DNA of 41,579 nucleotides, from NCBI GenBank assembly GCA_021811585.1, contig JAJZOG010000007.1, forward strand, positions 121,459-163,037. The letters run 5' to 3'. Numbering within the stretch: the first letter of the stretch is position 1; every line of letters starts with the position of its first letter. The notes under the pieces are model-generated. The model did not search any database. It had not been told where the DNA came from and was given only the letters and a program-made list of their open reading frames with translations. This DNA comes from a bacterium (GTDB lineage Bacteria > Patescibacteriota > Doudnabacteria > UBA920 > VMFF01). Position numbers and translations under genes: made by a program. Of the stretch, positions 14,601-22,850 are shown in pieces.

Positions 14601-15227
14601 GTTGTAATTACTTATTCGGTGCAGGTGAACCAGGCCAATGGTGCAATAATCAATACGGCAAGCGTTACAGGCAACCCTAATTTGTATGCCAGCGCGCAGG
14701 CGGTTGTAAACGTTTTCTCCGCCGCGCAGGCAGTGAATTTGGTTCTTTCCAAATCCGCTTTCAACGATACCCAAAACGTTGATGCCACAACCGTGAATGC
14801 CAACAGGGAGGACTACATAACTTATACCTTGAATGTTACCAATAACAGTTCTTCCACCGCGCAGAATTATGTGATTTCGGATGATCTGAGCAATGTCTTG
14901 AATAACGCCGGCATGGTTGATAACGGCGGCGGTACAATGGTAGGCAACACCATAACCTGGCCGGCTCAAAATATTGCCGCAGGTTCATCTGTCCAGGAAA
15001 AATTTAAAGTCAGGGTGAATTATTATTTGCCGACAAATACCCAGGTTTTCTTGGTGAATACTTTTGGGAATACGGTGAGCATCAGGGTTAATGTGCCGCA
15101 GGTTTTAGGCGCAATTACAGCTCCGAAAACAGGGGCGTCTGCTGATGTTGGTTTTGCTTTCGCGGGATTGTTTACGGCAGCTTTTGCGGTGGCAAAGAGA
15201 AAATTGAAATTTAAAAGCCGCAGATAA
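11607..15227 (+). CDS. Giant DUF11-repeat surface protein with sortase signal
   Basis: 1206 residues. Signal peptide (1-34, ends near PAAKS), a unique N-terminal region to about 250 with paired cysteines, then seven tandem DUF11-type beta domains of about 125 residues, each opening with a VRDxxNNEPNxGxSVxAxPGDQVDFQ-like strand and containing NNVxxTDTLPxG and an xNTASA-type end. The C-terminus is a sorting signal: A1172-P-K-T-G1176, hydrophobic stretch, then KRKLKFKSRR. It should be exported and linked to the envelope by the sortase encoded upstream; repeats give a long stalk. Repeats 3 and 5 share a 90-bp identical DNA block. An isolated AAGGGGAG lies about 16 nt before ATG. Confidence 0.9.
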   Translation: MQKILHTIKNRRSLPLLFAAVMALAVFANVPAAKSDNCPGFVPQTPAFDWWPLTYNPNATCADFALIDARNLSSNDTRDSRYALSQSEHDAGIHAGIGDTVRVSIYFHNGASDQISRSQTTAHNVQISSSYSTDPTDYHVISGGISASNAPGVTDVGHGGPISVHTDVPTVLQYVPGTSELCISYQAAKERGADLTKTCGMSGDGLPKIAVPIGDGVANGSVGIGDIKACWTYSGTLIYSVQVLAATSTGSQSSLVISKTVRDLSNNEPNYGPSVNAHPGDKLDFQITVADSSSTAIAQNVNVEDALPFGLQYAGGDQTILSSTGESIGSLNPGQSQTFNFTATVIQAASGTITNTASASATNAASVSGSANINVQPQPVLPVTISGTNLVRDIANNEPNYGPSVTARPGDQVDFQLNITNTSSSAAANNVVVTDTLPSNFSLVNGSADPSLFASGLNIGNIAPSQTYTINFSAITPQVANEVTESNSATAVGSNTNSILMSAVVIVAPVPAITTTSLSLAKQVRDIANNEPNFGSSVNARPGDQVDFQIVVTNTGQATANNVVIMDTLPQGLGMIFPSSVNSSLFTTGLNIGNLAQGQSETFNFSNTVNSSDTAQSLVNNASASASNAQTATANAIVNVVPLQQNLPITITSTNLVRDVANNEPSFGPSVIALPGDQVDFQLAVTNTSYTGTANNVVATDTLPSGFSLVNGSVDPSLFSTGVQLGNIAPGQTETINFSAIAPQAQSTQSFTDNFAAVGANTNTTTASSSVMVLATPPPSSGSLSLTKQVRDISNNQPNFGSSVNARPGDQVDFQIVVTNTGQATANNVNLTDNMPFGLSSLNYNTASASDNIGNLYPGQSATWNLSAIVGQAVSQSSTLTNAAFATSSNAPTVTATATVYVAQPFAPGNISITKYVRDVTQGQSAFQSSINANNGDTLQYQITATNTGSGTVSNLNISDSLPGGVNFTPNSFNINTGTFNSAFNSSVTVPTLYQNQSVVITYSVQVNQANGAIINTASVTGNPNLYASAQAVVNVFSAAQAVNLVLSKSAFNDTQNVDATTVNANREDYITYTLNVTNNSSSTAQNYVISDDLSNVLNNAGMVDNGGGTMVGNTITWPAQNIAAGSSVQEKFKVRVNYYLPTNTQVFLVNTFGNTVSIRVNVPQVLGAITAPKTGASADVGFAFAGLFTAAFAVAKRKLKFKSRR
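13206..13295. repeat. 90-bp exact repeat, copy 1
   Basis: Identical over 90 bp to 14004-14093, inside DUF11 repeat 3. Flanking sequence diverges abruptly, so the match is local rather than a whole-domain duplicate. Confidence 0.95.
14004..14093. repeat. 90-bp exact repeat, copy 2
   Basis: Second copy, in DUF11 repeat 5, 798 bp downstream in the same reading frame as copy 1. Confidence 0.95.
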
Positions 15228-15268
15228 GGCAGAAAAAGTAATAATCGGCATTTAGTCGAAAAGCGCGG

Positions 15269-15298
15269 AAAACCGGTCTTTTAAAGGGCCGGTTTTTT
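15269..15298 (+). terminator. Rho-independent terminator of the DUF11 gene
   Basis: AAAACCGG (15269-15276) pairs with CCGGTTTT, with further pairing inside the loop, and ends in TTTTTT. Confidence 0.85.
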
Positions 15299-15356
15299 GC
15301 ATGGTTGAATTAGATAATTTCAACAATTTGGCGCGGGGCGCGACATGCTATCTTTG

Positions 15357-15365
15357 TGTTATACT
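15357..15365 (+). promoter_or_regulatory. Extended -10 promoter of the glycosyltransferase gene
   Basis: TGT followed by TATACT (15360-15365), 13 nt before the ATG. No convincing -35. The predicted leader is very short. Confidence 0.45.
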
Positions 15366-15378
15366 TAAATAAATTCAA

Positions 15379-16143
15379 ATGAATATGAAATTATCCGTAA
15401 TTATTCCGGCATATAACGAAGAAAAGCGCATTGCCGCAACTCTCGAGGAAATAAATTCATACCTTGGCAGGCAAACGTATGATTACGAAATTATTGTGGC
15501 TGTAAACGGCAGCACCGATAATACCTATGGCATAGTCAAAGGCCTGGAAGCCGCTGAAATAAAAAAGGCGGCGGCAATGTATATAAAAGAAGGAGGCAAG
15601 GGCAATGCGGTAAAGCGGGCAATTTTGGAAAAGGCAAGCGGGGATATAATTATGTTCATGGATGCGGATGACGCCACGCCGATTTCCGAAATAGAGAAAT
15701 TTTTGCCGTACTTTGAAAAAGGGTATGATGTTGTTATCGGCTCCCGTTATTTGGACCCCTCGACCGTTAAAGTCAGGCAGCCGTTTTACAGGATTGTCTT
15801 AAGCCGGCTCTCGAATGTTTTGATTCAGATGCTGGCTGTTCCTGGAATAAAAGATACTCAGCTTGGTTTTAAGGCCTTTACCAACGCGTGTGCAAAAGAT
15901 ATTTTTCGGTTTGTGCGTGTGAAAGGATGGGGTTTTGACATGGAAATTCTTACGGCCGCGCGAGCGCGCGGATATAAAATTAAGGAAGTTGCAGTGTCCT
16001 GGACAGAGCACGGGGGAGGACACGTGCCGCTAAAGGCATATTTGCAATCTTTGAGCGATTTGTTCAAAATAAAATTTCGGCTTATGGCAGGCGCGTATAA
16101 TAAAAATGTTGAAAAACTTGAAAAATATGAAGCAAAAATTTGA
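15379..16143 (+). CDS. Family 2 glycosyltransferase (DPM1/DPG-synthase type)
   Basis: 254 residues. GT-A fold with LSVIIPAYNEEKRI at the N-terminus, IIVAVNGSTDNT, the GKGNAVKRAI nucleotide-sugar site and the metal-binding DADDATP (about 94-100), then GSRYLDPS and the dolichyl-phosphate-mannose-synthase-like DTQLGFKAF and GWGFDMEIL. No C-terminal membrane helices, so it is probably a soluble or membrane-associated enzyme transferring a sugar from a nucleotide donor to a polyprenyl phosphate. Its 3' end overlaps the protease gene by 17 nt. Confidence 0.88.
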   Translation: MNMKLSVIIPAYNEEKRIAATLEEINSYLGRQTYDYEIIVAVNGSTDNTYGIVKGLEAAEIKKAAAMYIKEGGKGNAVKRAILEKASGDIIMFMDADDATPISEIEKFLPYFEKGYDVVIGSRYLDPSTVKVRQPFYRIVLSRLSNVLIQMLAVPGIKDTQLGFKAFTNACAKDIFRFVRVKGWGFDMEILTAARARGYKIKEVAVSWTEHGGGHVPLKAYLQSLSDLFKIKFRLMAGAYNKNVEKLEKYEAKI

Positions 16144-18016
16144 CGGCCGTTTTAAAATAATTTTGGCGGTTTTGGCGGTTGCTCTTGTGCCTGCGCTGCC
16201 CTCGGAAATTTTCCAGTCCGCGCGGGCTTTTTCGCCGGCAACAAAGATTTCGGCGCCGGCGGCCACGATCTCCACCCTGGACGTGAAGTTAAAAAGCACT
16301 GGAGCGGATTTGTTTTCCGGAGACAAAAACGTGCTCTCTGCCAAAAAAATTCCGTTTGATTCCAGCGCGCCGCAATTCCAAAATATTTACAGAATTAAAA
16401 TTGCAGAGAGCCCAAGCGCTTTTGAAAATAAATATGCCTGGGATATTGTTTATTCCCAGCCGGAACAAAAATTAAAAGCGGGGTTCACGAGCGTCAATGA
16501 CCCGGGGTTTAGCACTGATCCCACGAATACGGACAGGCAATGGGGGCTTTTGAAAGCTGATTTTCCCGATGCCTGGGATAAAACCAAGGGTTCAAGTTCG
16601 GTGGTTGTGGCTGTAATTGATACCGGCATTGACGGCACGCACGAAGACCTCTCGGCCGGACAGGTTGGCCCGGGGTTTGATTTCCTGAACCATACTTTCA
16701 TTCCTCTTAATTCCAATTCTGATGATAACGGTCACGGCACCTTGGTTGCCGGGGTAATTGCGGCTACTGCAAATAATTTTCGCGGAATCGTTGGCACGGA
16801 TTGGTATGTTACTTTGATGCCGCTCAAGGCCTTGGATTCTTCGGGTTCGGGAAACTCCGCGGATGTTGCCGCGGCAATCGTCTGGGCTGCCGATCACGGC
16901 GCCAATATCATAAATATGAGCTTGGGAGGAGTTGGTTTTGGCAATGATACGACATTGTCCGATGCCATTACTTACGCTTATAACAAAAATGTGGTTATGG
17001 TTGCGGCAGCAGGCAACGACGTAGCAGTAACAGGAGGCGATTTGGATGTGAACCCCGTTTTCCCGGTTTGCGATGATAATGGCCAGAATATGATAATTGG
17101 AGTTGCGGCAACCGATGTCAACGACCAGAAAGCGAGCTTCTCAAATTACGGAAAAGCATGCGTGGATGTCAGCGCCCCTGGGCAGCGCATACTTTCGACC
17201 ATTAATTACGATCCGATTACGCACGCAAAAGATCCGAATGCTTATGCTTACGCTTCCGGCACATCCCTTGCAGCGCCGTTTGTGAGCGGCGAAGCGGCGC
17301 TTATAAAAGCGCTTTACCCGGCTGAAAATAATAAACAGATTGAGGATAGGATAATCAAATCAGCGGATCCGATTGATAATTTGAATGCCACCCAATGCGA
17401 AGGAGAATCCTGCGCCGGCATGCTTGGCAGCGGCAGGATAAATGCGTACAAGGCGCTTGATCCAAACCTTTTCCCAAATAATTTAAAAGACGGCGAGCTG
17501 GTTCAGCCGGATAATTCCTCACAAATATATTTGATTTCAGGCGGACAAAAAGATCCGGTTTCTCCGTTTGTCCTGCAGGAGAGGTTTCCGGGCGTGACGC
17601 CCATTATTGTTCCGGCTTATACTTTGGACGGCTATCCTACCGGTTCGTATGCTCTTCCGGCAGACGGCACGATAGTGAAAAGCGCCGATAATAATACTGT
17701 TTATGAAATTCTCGGCGGCTTTAAGCGCCCGATTACTTACCAGATATTCCTCCAGCGCGCGATAATGCCTGCGCAAATAAATATTGTCAGCGATATCGAG
17801 CTTTCATCTTGGGTGACAGGCACATTTTTGCCGCCGGTGGAAGGCACGCTTGTGCGTACTTCTGATAACCAAACGGTTTACTGGGTGGTTGACGGGCTCC
17901 TGCACCCAATTGATTACGGTTTTTATATCCAGCGCGGCTTGAATATTTTTCCGATTATGATAATGTCTGATAATGATTTGGGGGGTTATTCCAAAGGCAA
18001 TGCGTATATAAGATAG
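16127..18016 (+). CDS. S8 subtilisin-like serine protease with C-terminal surface repeats
   Basis: 629 residues from MKQKFDGRFK; an in-frame ATG at 16106 is an alternative. Signal peptide (to about 34), a short prodomain, then the peptidase S8 domain with the catalytic triad Asp165 (VIDTGIDGTHED), His203 (DDNGHGTLVAG) and Ser380 (ASGTSLAAPFVSGEA). After about residue 440 come three repeats of about 57 residues: D-G-T-x-V ... VYxIxxGxxxPI ... FxxQR ... LxxxxxxxYPxG. The same repeat type makes up most of the next protein. Secreted protease; the repeats probably bind the cell surface. It overlaps the preceding glycosyltransferase gene. Confidence 0.9.
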   Translation: MKQKFDGRFKIILAVLAVALVPALPSEIFQSARAFSPATKISAPAATISTLDVKLKSTGADLFSGDKNVLSAKKIPFDSSAPQFQNIYRIKIAESPSAFENKYAWDIVYSQPEQKLKAGFTSVNDPGFSTDPTNTDRQWGLLKADFPDAWDKTKGSSSVVVAVIDTGIDGTHEDLSAGQVGPGFDFLNHTFIPLNSNSDDNGHGTLVAGVIAATANNFRGIVGTDWYVTLMPLKALDSSGSGNSADVAAAIVWAADHGANIINMSLGGVGFGNDTTLSDAITYAYNKNVVMVAAAGNDVAVTGGDLDVNPVFPVCDDNGQNMIIGVAATDVNDQKASFSNYGKACVDVSAPGQRILSTINYDPITHAKDPNAYAYASGTSLAAPFVSGEAALIKALYPAENNKQIEDRIIKSADPIDNLNATQCEGESCAGMLGSGRINAYKALDPNLFPNNLKDGELVQPDNSSQIYLISGGQKDPVSPFVLQERFPGVTPIIVPAYTLDGYPTGSYALPADGTIVKSADNNTVYEILGGFKRPITYQIFLQRAIMPAQINIVSDIELSSWVTGTFLPPVEGTLVRTSDNQTVYWVVDGLLHPIDYGFYIQRGLNIFPIMIMSDNDLGGYSKGNAYIR

Positions 18017-18208
18017 TAGGTGGTAGTTGGTAGTTGGTAGTTGGTAGGTGGTAGTTAGTAGGTGATAGTTAGTAGGTGGTAGTTAGTAGGTAGGAGTTGA
18101 GAGGTTATTTACTACCTACCAACCGTTAACTACTACCTTCCAACTATTAACTATCATCTACTAACTGCTAACTATTAACTGCCATCTATTATCTACCAAC
18201 TGCCATCT
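18014..18208. repeat. Long inverted array of degenerate heptanucleotides
   Basis: The left arm (18014-18104) is 13 consecutive 7-mers such as TGGTAGT, TAGTAGG, TGATAGT and has no C at all. After the 6-nt spacer TTATTT the right arm (18111-18208) has 14 heptamers such as ACCAACT, ACTAACT, GCCATCT. The arms are imperfectly complementary and could form a roughly 90-bp stem. It fills the gap between two surface-protein genes; left arm overlaps the end of the protease stop codon. Confidence 0.9.
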
Positions 18209-18225
18209 TGTTAAACACAAATAAA

Positions 18226-20142
18226 ATGAACAAGAAATTATTTAGTATTTTATCTTTTGCGGTTTTGCTTTTCACGCTTTCATCTTCTTTTGCGCTGGCC
18301 GGCTTTGACCCGAATTTTAATCCGAATCAGCTTATATCGGACAGTGCTTTTACCGATCTTGCGAGTTTCAGCGGACCCGCGGGCATTCAGCAATTTTTGG
18401 CTTTGAAAGGCAGTGTTCTTGCAAATACATCGCCTGATTTTTTGCAAAACTTGAAAGAGCCGCAAGATTCGTCGGTTAAAAGCGGGCTTAAAGATCCTGA
18501 ACCGAACTTGGGGCGCTTGCGTACCGCGGCGGAACTTATTTGGGATGCATCGCGGCAAAGCGGGTTGAACCCGCAAGTGATTTTGGTGACCATGCAAAAA
18601 GAGCAGAGTTTAATTTCGGGCACATTCAATTCCGACAGCTCTTTGCAGTGGGCGCTTGATCATGCCATGGGCTTTAATTGTCCGGATACAAGCGGATGCA
18701 GCCAGCTGTTTTCAGGGTTTTATTTTCAACTTTTCGGCAATTTTGACGCACAAGGAAACCGGTATATTGGCGCACCCGAATCATTGATGCGCAGTTTTAA
18801 TACTGTTGGCGGGCGCGGGCCAATGGTGGATGCAAATAATACCACATACGCCTCCTCGCCGGTAAGAATTTCGCAAGTAGGGGATACGATTTATTTGGAT
18901 AATACCCAAGGGCCGCCTTATAACGCGCCGGCAACCCAGGCGGTAACGCTTTCGGATCTTGCCACTGCCGCGCTTTATCGCTACACGCCGCATGTCTTTA
19001 ACGGCAATTACAATTTTTGGAAATTTTTTACCGCCTGGTTTAAATACGCAAGCGGCGCTTTACTGCGCAGCGAGCCGGACGGCAATTTGTATATTATTCA
19101 AAACGGTTCCAAGGCGCTGCTTTTGGATTTCGTCATGTATTCGCGCGGCTTAAGTCCGAATAACCCGGGCATCACAAATGTTTCCTCTTCCGAACTTTCG
19201 GATTATCCAACTTCGCAGAATCCTTATCCTCCAACGGACAATACTATTGTGAAGGTAACAGACCCTTTAACCGGAATCGGAGTTTTGTATGTTTTTGAAA
19301 ATGGAATCAGGTATTCTCTGTCCACTTTCGGAATTCAGCAACGAAATTTAAATCCTGTAAACGCTTTTATTGCCAGTGCTGCGGAAGCAGGGCAATTTCC
19401 TTCGGGCGGATTACTCCCTCCTTTGGACGGCACTTTGGTTCAGCCGGGCGGATCGCAAACCGTCTATATCATCCAAAGCGGCAAAAAATTGGCGCTAACT
19501 CCGTTTACGGCAGAGCAGTACGGATATTCGTTCAAAAATCTTGCTGTTTTGACGCCGAATGAAGTGAATCAGATTCCTGACGGCGGATTTTTATTGCCCC
19601 AGGACGGCACGCTTTTAAAATTTGCAGGCCAGCCTACTGTCTATATTTTGCAAGATCAAATTTTGCATCCCATTTCAGGCACTATTTTTAATTTGTATCA
19701 TTACAGTTTTAAAAATGTCGATACTTTGAACCAGGGCGAGCTTTCCGGCGCGGCTTTCGGCGGCTTTTTGGCGCCGCCCGAGGGCACTTATTTTGAAGAT
19801 TCCCAAACCGCCGCATATTATTATTACAACAAGGGAACCAAGCATTCGATATCAGATTTCGTTGCGGCACAAAGAAACGTCAAAAATTATGCCGTACTGT
19901 TAAGCGACGGGGAGACAAGCGCCATCCTTGACGGCGAACCGCTTCCCCCCAAAGACGGCACGCTTATAAAGAGTCAATCTTCGCCGGCCATTTATGCAAT
20001 TGTAAACGGGCAAAAAGTAATTTTGGATTACAATGCCTGGACGCGCACTTATCACGGCTCCGCGCCCGCGATTTTAAGCGATGTTGAAGTTCAAAGCTAT
20101 CCGGGACAAGGTGCAAACGGCGCTTCGCAAATTCAGCAATAA
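18226..20142 (+). CDS. Lysozyme-like secreted protein with six surface repeats
   Basis: 638 residues from MNKKLFSILSF; an upstream TTG would start inside the heptamer repeat. Signal peptide (1-25, ends FALAG). The N-terminal domain (about 30-260) contains AAELIWDASRQSGLNPQVILVTMQKEQSLI, the pattern of lysozyme/transglycosylase-type glycosidases with a candidate catalytic Glu in QKEQ. From about residue 275 there are six repeats (LYIIQNGSKALL; VYIIQSGKKLAL; VYILQDQILHPI; IYAIVNGQKVIL) with DGTLV/IK and LxxxEVxxYPxG motifs, like those of the S8 protease upstream. It may cut peptidoglycan of self or host; substrate not known. Confidence 0.78.
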   Translation: MNKKLFSILSFAVLLFTLSSSFALAGFDPNFNPNQLISDSAFTDLASFSGPAGIQQFLALKGSVLANTSPDFLQNLKEPQDSSVKSGLKDPEPNLGRLRTAAELIWDASRQSGLNPQVILVTMQKEQSLISGTFNSDSSLQWALDHAMGFNCPDTSGCSQLFSGFYFQLFGNFDAQGNRYIGAPESLMRSFNTVGGRGPMVDANNTTYASSPVRISQVGDTIYLDNTQGPPYNAPATQAVTLSDLATAALYRYTPHVFNGNYNFWKFFTAWFKYASGALLRSEPDGNLYIIQNGSKALLLDFVMYSRGLSPNNPGITNVSSSELSDYPTSQNPYPPTDNTIVKVTDPLTGIGVLYVFENGIRYSLSTFGIQQRNLNPVNAFIASAAEAGQFPSGGLLPPLDGTLVQPGGSQTVYIIQSGKKLALTPFTAEQYGYSFKNLAVLTPNEVNQIPDGGFLLPQDGTLLKFAGQPTVYILQDQILHPISGTIFNLYHYSFKNVDTLNQGELSGAAFGGFLAPPEGTYFEDSQTAAYYYYNKGTKHSISDFVAAQRNVKNYAVLLSDGETSAILDGEPLPPKDGTLIKSQSSPAIYAIVNGQKVILDYNAWTRTYHGSAPAILSDVEVQSYPGQGANGASQIQQ

Positions 20143-20154
20143 AGGCGATCCGTG

Positions 20155-20160
20155 CTAAAA
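20155..20160 (+). promoter_or_regulatory. Possible -10 box of the flippase gene (leaderless)
   Basis: TAAAAT ends 7 nt before the flippase ATG, the spacing expected if transcription starts at the start codon. The -35 match is weak, so this could be chance. Confidence 0.3.
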
Positions 20161-20167
20161 TACCGTT

Positions 20168-21634
20168 ATGCCCGAGAAAGTTAGCCGAAACATATTCAGC
20201 TTGGTTCTCTCGAAGATATTTGCCGGCATATTGGTTTTCATCGGCTATGCCAGCTTGTTTCGATACCTGGGAACTTACGCGTCCGGCCAGTACCAATTTG
20301 TGCTGGCTTATGTCATGCTCTTCAGCGTGATTGTTGATTTCGGGATTCAGCAGCTGGTCATTAAAAGGGTCAGCGAGCACAAAGAGCAGGCGAAGAATTA
20401 TCTCGGCCATTTTTTTGCGGTGGAATTTTTTTTGGCGCTTTTTGTATATGCCCTGCTTGCCGTGATTGCGAAAGCCGCCGGTTATCCGCCGGTTGTTTTT
20501 GATGCCATTATGGTTGCGGGCTTCGGCATGTTTTTAAATGCCTTAACAATCCCGTTCACAGCCGTAATTTCCGCTTTTGAAGACATGCATATTCTTGCGG
20601 CCGTTAATTTTTTGGACTCGGTAATTAACGTTGGCGTGATGTTTGCGGCCATCCTTGACCATCGTTATATTGTTTTCCTGGCAATTGTTCAAGGTCTCAT
20701 GGGCATAATGCATATTTTGGTGTACAACCGCGTCATACGCAAATACGTGCCGCGGCTGGATCTTTGGAATTATTTGAAAAATATTGATTTTAAGCTTGCC
20801 AGGGAAATGCTCGGCTCTGCTTTGCCGTTCGGGATGCTTATTGGCTTCAGCATTTTGTATAACAGGATTGACGTGATTATCCTTTCGGCGCTCAAAGGAT
20901 ATGCCGAAACCGGCCTCTACACTGCGGCATATAAATTTGTGGATTTGCTTGCGTTTTTTCCGGCAGTTGTTTCCTCGGCGCTTTATCCGTATTTTTCTTA
21001 TGCCATGCAACAGGGCAAAATGGGGGATGTGAAAATTGCCCTGCAAAATTACACCAAATACATGATTGCTTTTGCAGCCCCAATCGCGTTTGGGGGCGCC
21101 ATATTGGCGCCCAAGCTTATTACGCTTGTTGCCGGCCAGGCATTTTACAGCGGTTATGCTGCTTTGGAAATTTTGGTTTTTGCCTCTGCCATCACAATTA
21201 CTTATGCCGCGGTCAACAGCATTATCATTAATCAGCTCACAAGAAAAGCGGTTATAATTACATTTGCGAATATTTTTATAAATTCGGTGGGCAACTTATT
21301 GCTGATTCCGCGCTTTGGCTTCCGAGCCGCCGCGGTCATGACGGTTGTTTCGGAACTTGCGCAGGCGCTTGGATATTTTTATTTCGTGCGCAAAAAAATC
21401 GCCTCCTTCGCTGTTGCGAAATTTTTTACCAAGCCGGTTTTGGCAGCTGCGATTATGGCCGCGCTGCTGTATAAGATCCGCCTGCACTCAATTTTTATAA
21501 CTTTGCCGCTTGGGTTTGTAATTTACGCGGCGTTGATTTTGGCAAGCGGATTCTTTAAGAGAGAGGATATTGCCGCAATAAAAAATTTGCTGGGCAGGCG
21601 GAAAATCGGCTTCAGCGAGGAAATTATTCAGTAA
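20168..21634 (+). CDS. Polysaccharide flippase (Wzx/MOP family)
   Basis: 488 residues, mostly hydrophobic, about 12-14 transmembrane helices. Typical MATE/MOP oligosaccharidyl-lipid flippase features: N-terminal NIFSLVLSKIFAGILVFIGYASLFRYLG, the YGYYQFVLAY-like second helix (GQYQFVLAYVMLF), DxGIQQLVIKRVSEH, and YNRIDVIILSALKGYAETGLYTAAYKFVD in the second half. It moves lipid-linked glycan across the membrane. First gene of a cluster with glycosyltransferases and an O-antigen-ligase-type protein, supporting a role in envelope glycan export. Confidence 0.88.
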   Translation: MPEKVSRNIFSLVLSKIFAGILVFIGYASLFRYLGTYASGQYQFVLAYVMLFSVIVDFGIQQLVIKRVSEHKEQAKNYLGHFFAVEFFLALFVYALLAVIAKAAGYPPVVFDAIMVAGFGMFLNALTIPFTAVISAFEDMHILAAVNFLDSVINVGVMFAAILDHRYIVFLAIVQGLMGIMHILVYNRVIRKYVPRLDLWNYLKNIDFKLAREMLGSALPFGMLIGFSILYNRIDVIILSALKGYAETGLYTAAYKFVDLLAFFPAVVSSALYPYFSYAMQQGKMGDVKIALQNYTKYMIAFAAPIAFGGAILAPKLITLVAGQAFYSGYAALEILVFASAITITYAAVNSIIINQLTRKAVIITFANIFINSVGNLLLIPRFGFRAAAVMTVVSELAQALGYFYFVRKKIASFAVAKFFTKPVLAAAIMAALLYKIRLHSIFITLPLGFVIYAALILASGFFKREDIAAIKNLLGRRKIGFSEEIIQ

Positions 21635-21678
21635 GCGCGGGTGTTTTGCCAGCTTCAGCCCCAGCCCCAGCCACATCA

Positions 21679-21741
21679 CCAACCGCCAACCGCCAACTAC
21701 CAACTACCAACTACCAACTATTAACTACTAACTCCCAACTA
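21679..21741. repeat. Direct array of nine heptanucleotides
   Basis: Nine consecutive 7-mers: CCAACCG twice, CCAACTA four times, TTAACTA, CTAACTC, CCAACTA. A GC-rich Pro/Ala-coding-like run of CAGCCC lies just before (21655-21672). Same repeat family as 18014-18208 and, in the opposite orientation, 33818-33887. Lies between the flippase and a glycosyltransferase gene. Confidence 0.9.
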
Positions 21742-21754
21742 TTTATTTTCAATC

Positions 21755-22831
21755 ATGCTAATTGGAATTGAAGCCGAAAGGGCGAATATAGACCAAACCA
21801 CGGGAGTGGAGCATTATGCGCGCCAGATGATTTTGGCTTTGGCGCAAATTGACCGCCAAAACAGCTATGTTTTGTATTTGCGAACCAAACCGCGAAAGTG
21901 GATTTTGGATTTGCCGGAAAATTTTAAATATAAAGTAATCCCTTTTCCCATATTTTGGACGCAATTGCGAATTTCCTGGGAGATGCTTTGGCATATGCCT
22001 GATGCGCTTTTTGTGATGGCTTCTGCCTTGCCCCTAATTCATCCGAAGCAATCCGTTGTTACGATTCACGATCTTGGCTGGGAATTTTATCCTGAAACAT
22101 TCGGCAAATTCATGCGCAAGTATTTGCGATTTTCAACCTGGTTTGCCTGCAAATTCGCCGCACGGATCATTGCCGTTTCCGAGCAGACCAAAAAGGATTT
22201 ATCGGCAAAATATCGCTTGCCGGAAAACAAGGTGGCCGTGGTGCATCACGGCTTTGATATGCATAATGAACTTGCACCGGAAAACAACGATCCCGAGCCG
22301 GTCCTTCCGGAAAAATTTATTTTGTATTTGGGAACCCTCCAGCCGCGCAAAAACATTTTGGGGCTGGTTGACGCGTTTTTGGAACTTAAAAAAGAAAAAA
22401 ATATTCCGCATTTTCTGGTCTTGGCTGGCGGCAAGGGCTGGCTTTATGATAAGATTATGGAAAAGATTTCGGCGCACCCCGAAATTATTTATTTGGGATA
22501 TGTTAAAGACAGGTTTGCGGTTTTGAAAAAAGCCGATCTTCTGGTGCAGCCGGCTTTCTACGAAGGGTTTGGCCTGCAAATTTTGGATGCCTTTTATTGC
22601 GGCGTGCCCGTGGCCTGTTCAAATGTTTCTTCTTTGCCTGAAGTGGGCGGAGATGCCGCTGTGTATTTTGACCCGCACAGCAGAGAAGATATGAAGCGCG
22701 CAATTTTTGAAGCGCTGACTAATGCCGCCCTGCGCGCCGCACTCGTCGAAAAAGGCAAAGAGCGCCTCGAGAAATTCACCTGGAAAACCGCTGCGGAAAA
22801 AACCTTGAAATTAATAGCCGCAAAAAATTAA
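21755..22831 (+). CDS. Family 4 glycosyltransferase (GT-B)
   Basis: 358 residues. N-terminal Rossmann domain with GVEHYARQMILALAQ; the C-terminal domain has the donor-site motifs FILYLGTLQPRKNI, VLAGGKGWLYDKI, IYLGYV and LLVQPAFYEGFGLQILDAFYCGVPVACSNVSSLPEVGGDAAVYFDP. The ExxxxxGLxxLEA-like motif and the GG(K/R)xxxY segment identify the GT4 clade. Retaining transfer of a sugar from a nucleotide donor to a growing glycan or lipid. Part of the flippase/ligase cluster. Confidence 0.88.
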   Translation: MLIGIEAERANIDQTTGVEHYARQMILALAQIDRQNSYVLYLRTKPRKWILDLPENFKYKVIPFPIFWTQLRISWEMLWHMPDALFVMASALPLIHPKQSVVTIHDLGWEFYPETFGKFMRKYLRFSTWFACKFAARIIAVSEQTKKDLSAKYRLPENKVAVVHHGFDMHNELAPENNDPEPVLPEKFILYLGTLQPRKNILGLVDAFLELKKEKNIPHFLVLAGGKGWLYDKIMEKISAHPEIIYLGYVKDRFAVLKKADLLVQPAFYEGFGLQILDAFYCGVPVACSNVSSLPEVGGDAAVYFDPHSREDMKRAIFEALTNAALRAALVEKGKERLEKFTWKTAAEKTLKLIAAKN

Positions 22832-22850
22832 CAGCCGCCAACCGGAAATC

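Noticed and set aside
18014-21741. CRISPR array at the heptamer repeats
   Set aside because: Units are 7 nt, contiguous and degenerate with no spacers; no cas genes in the window.
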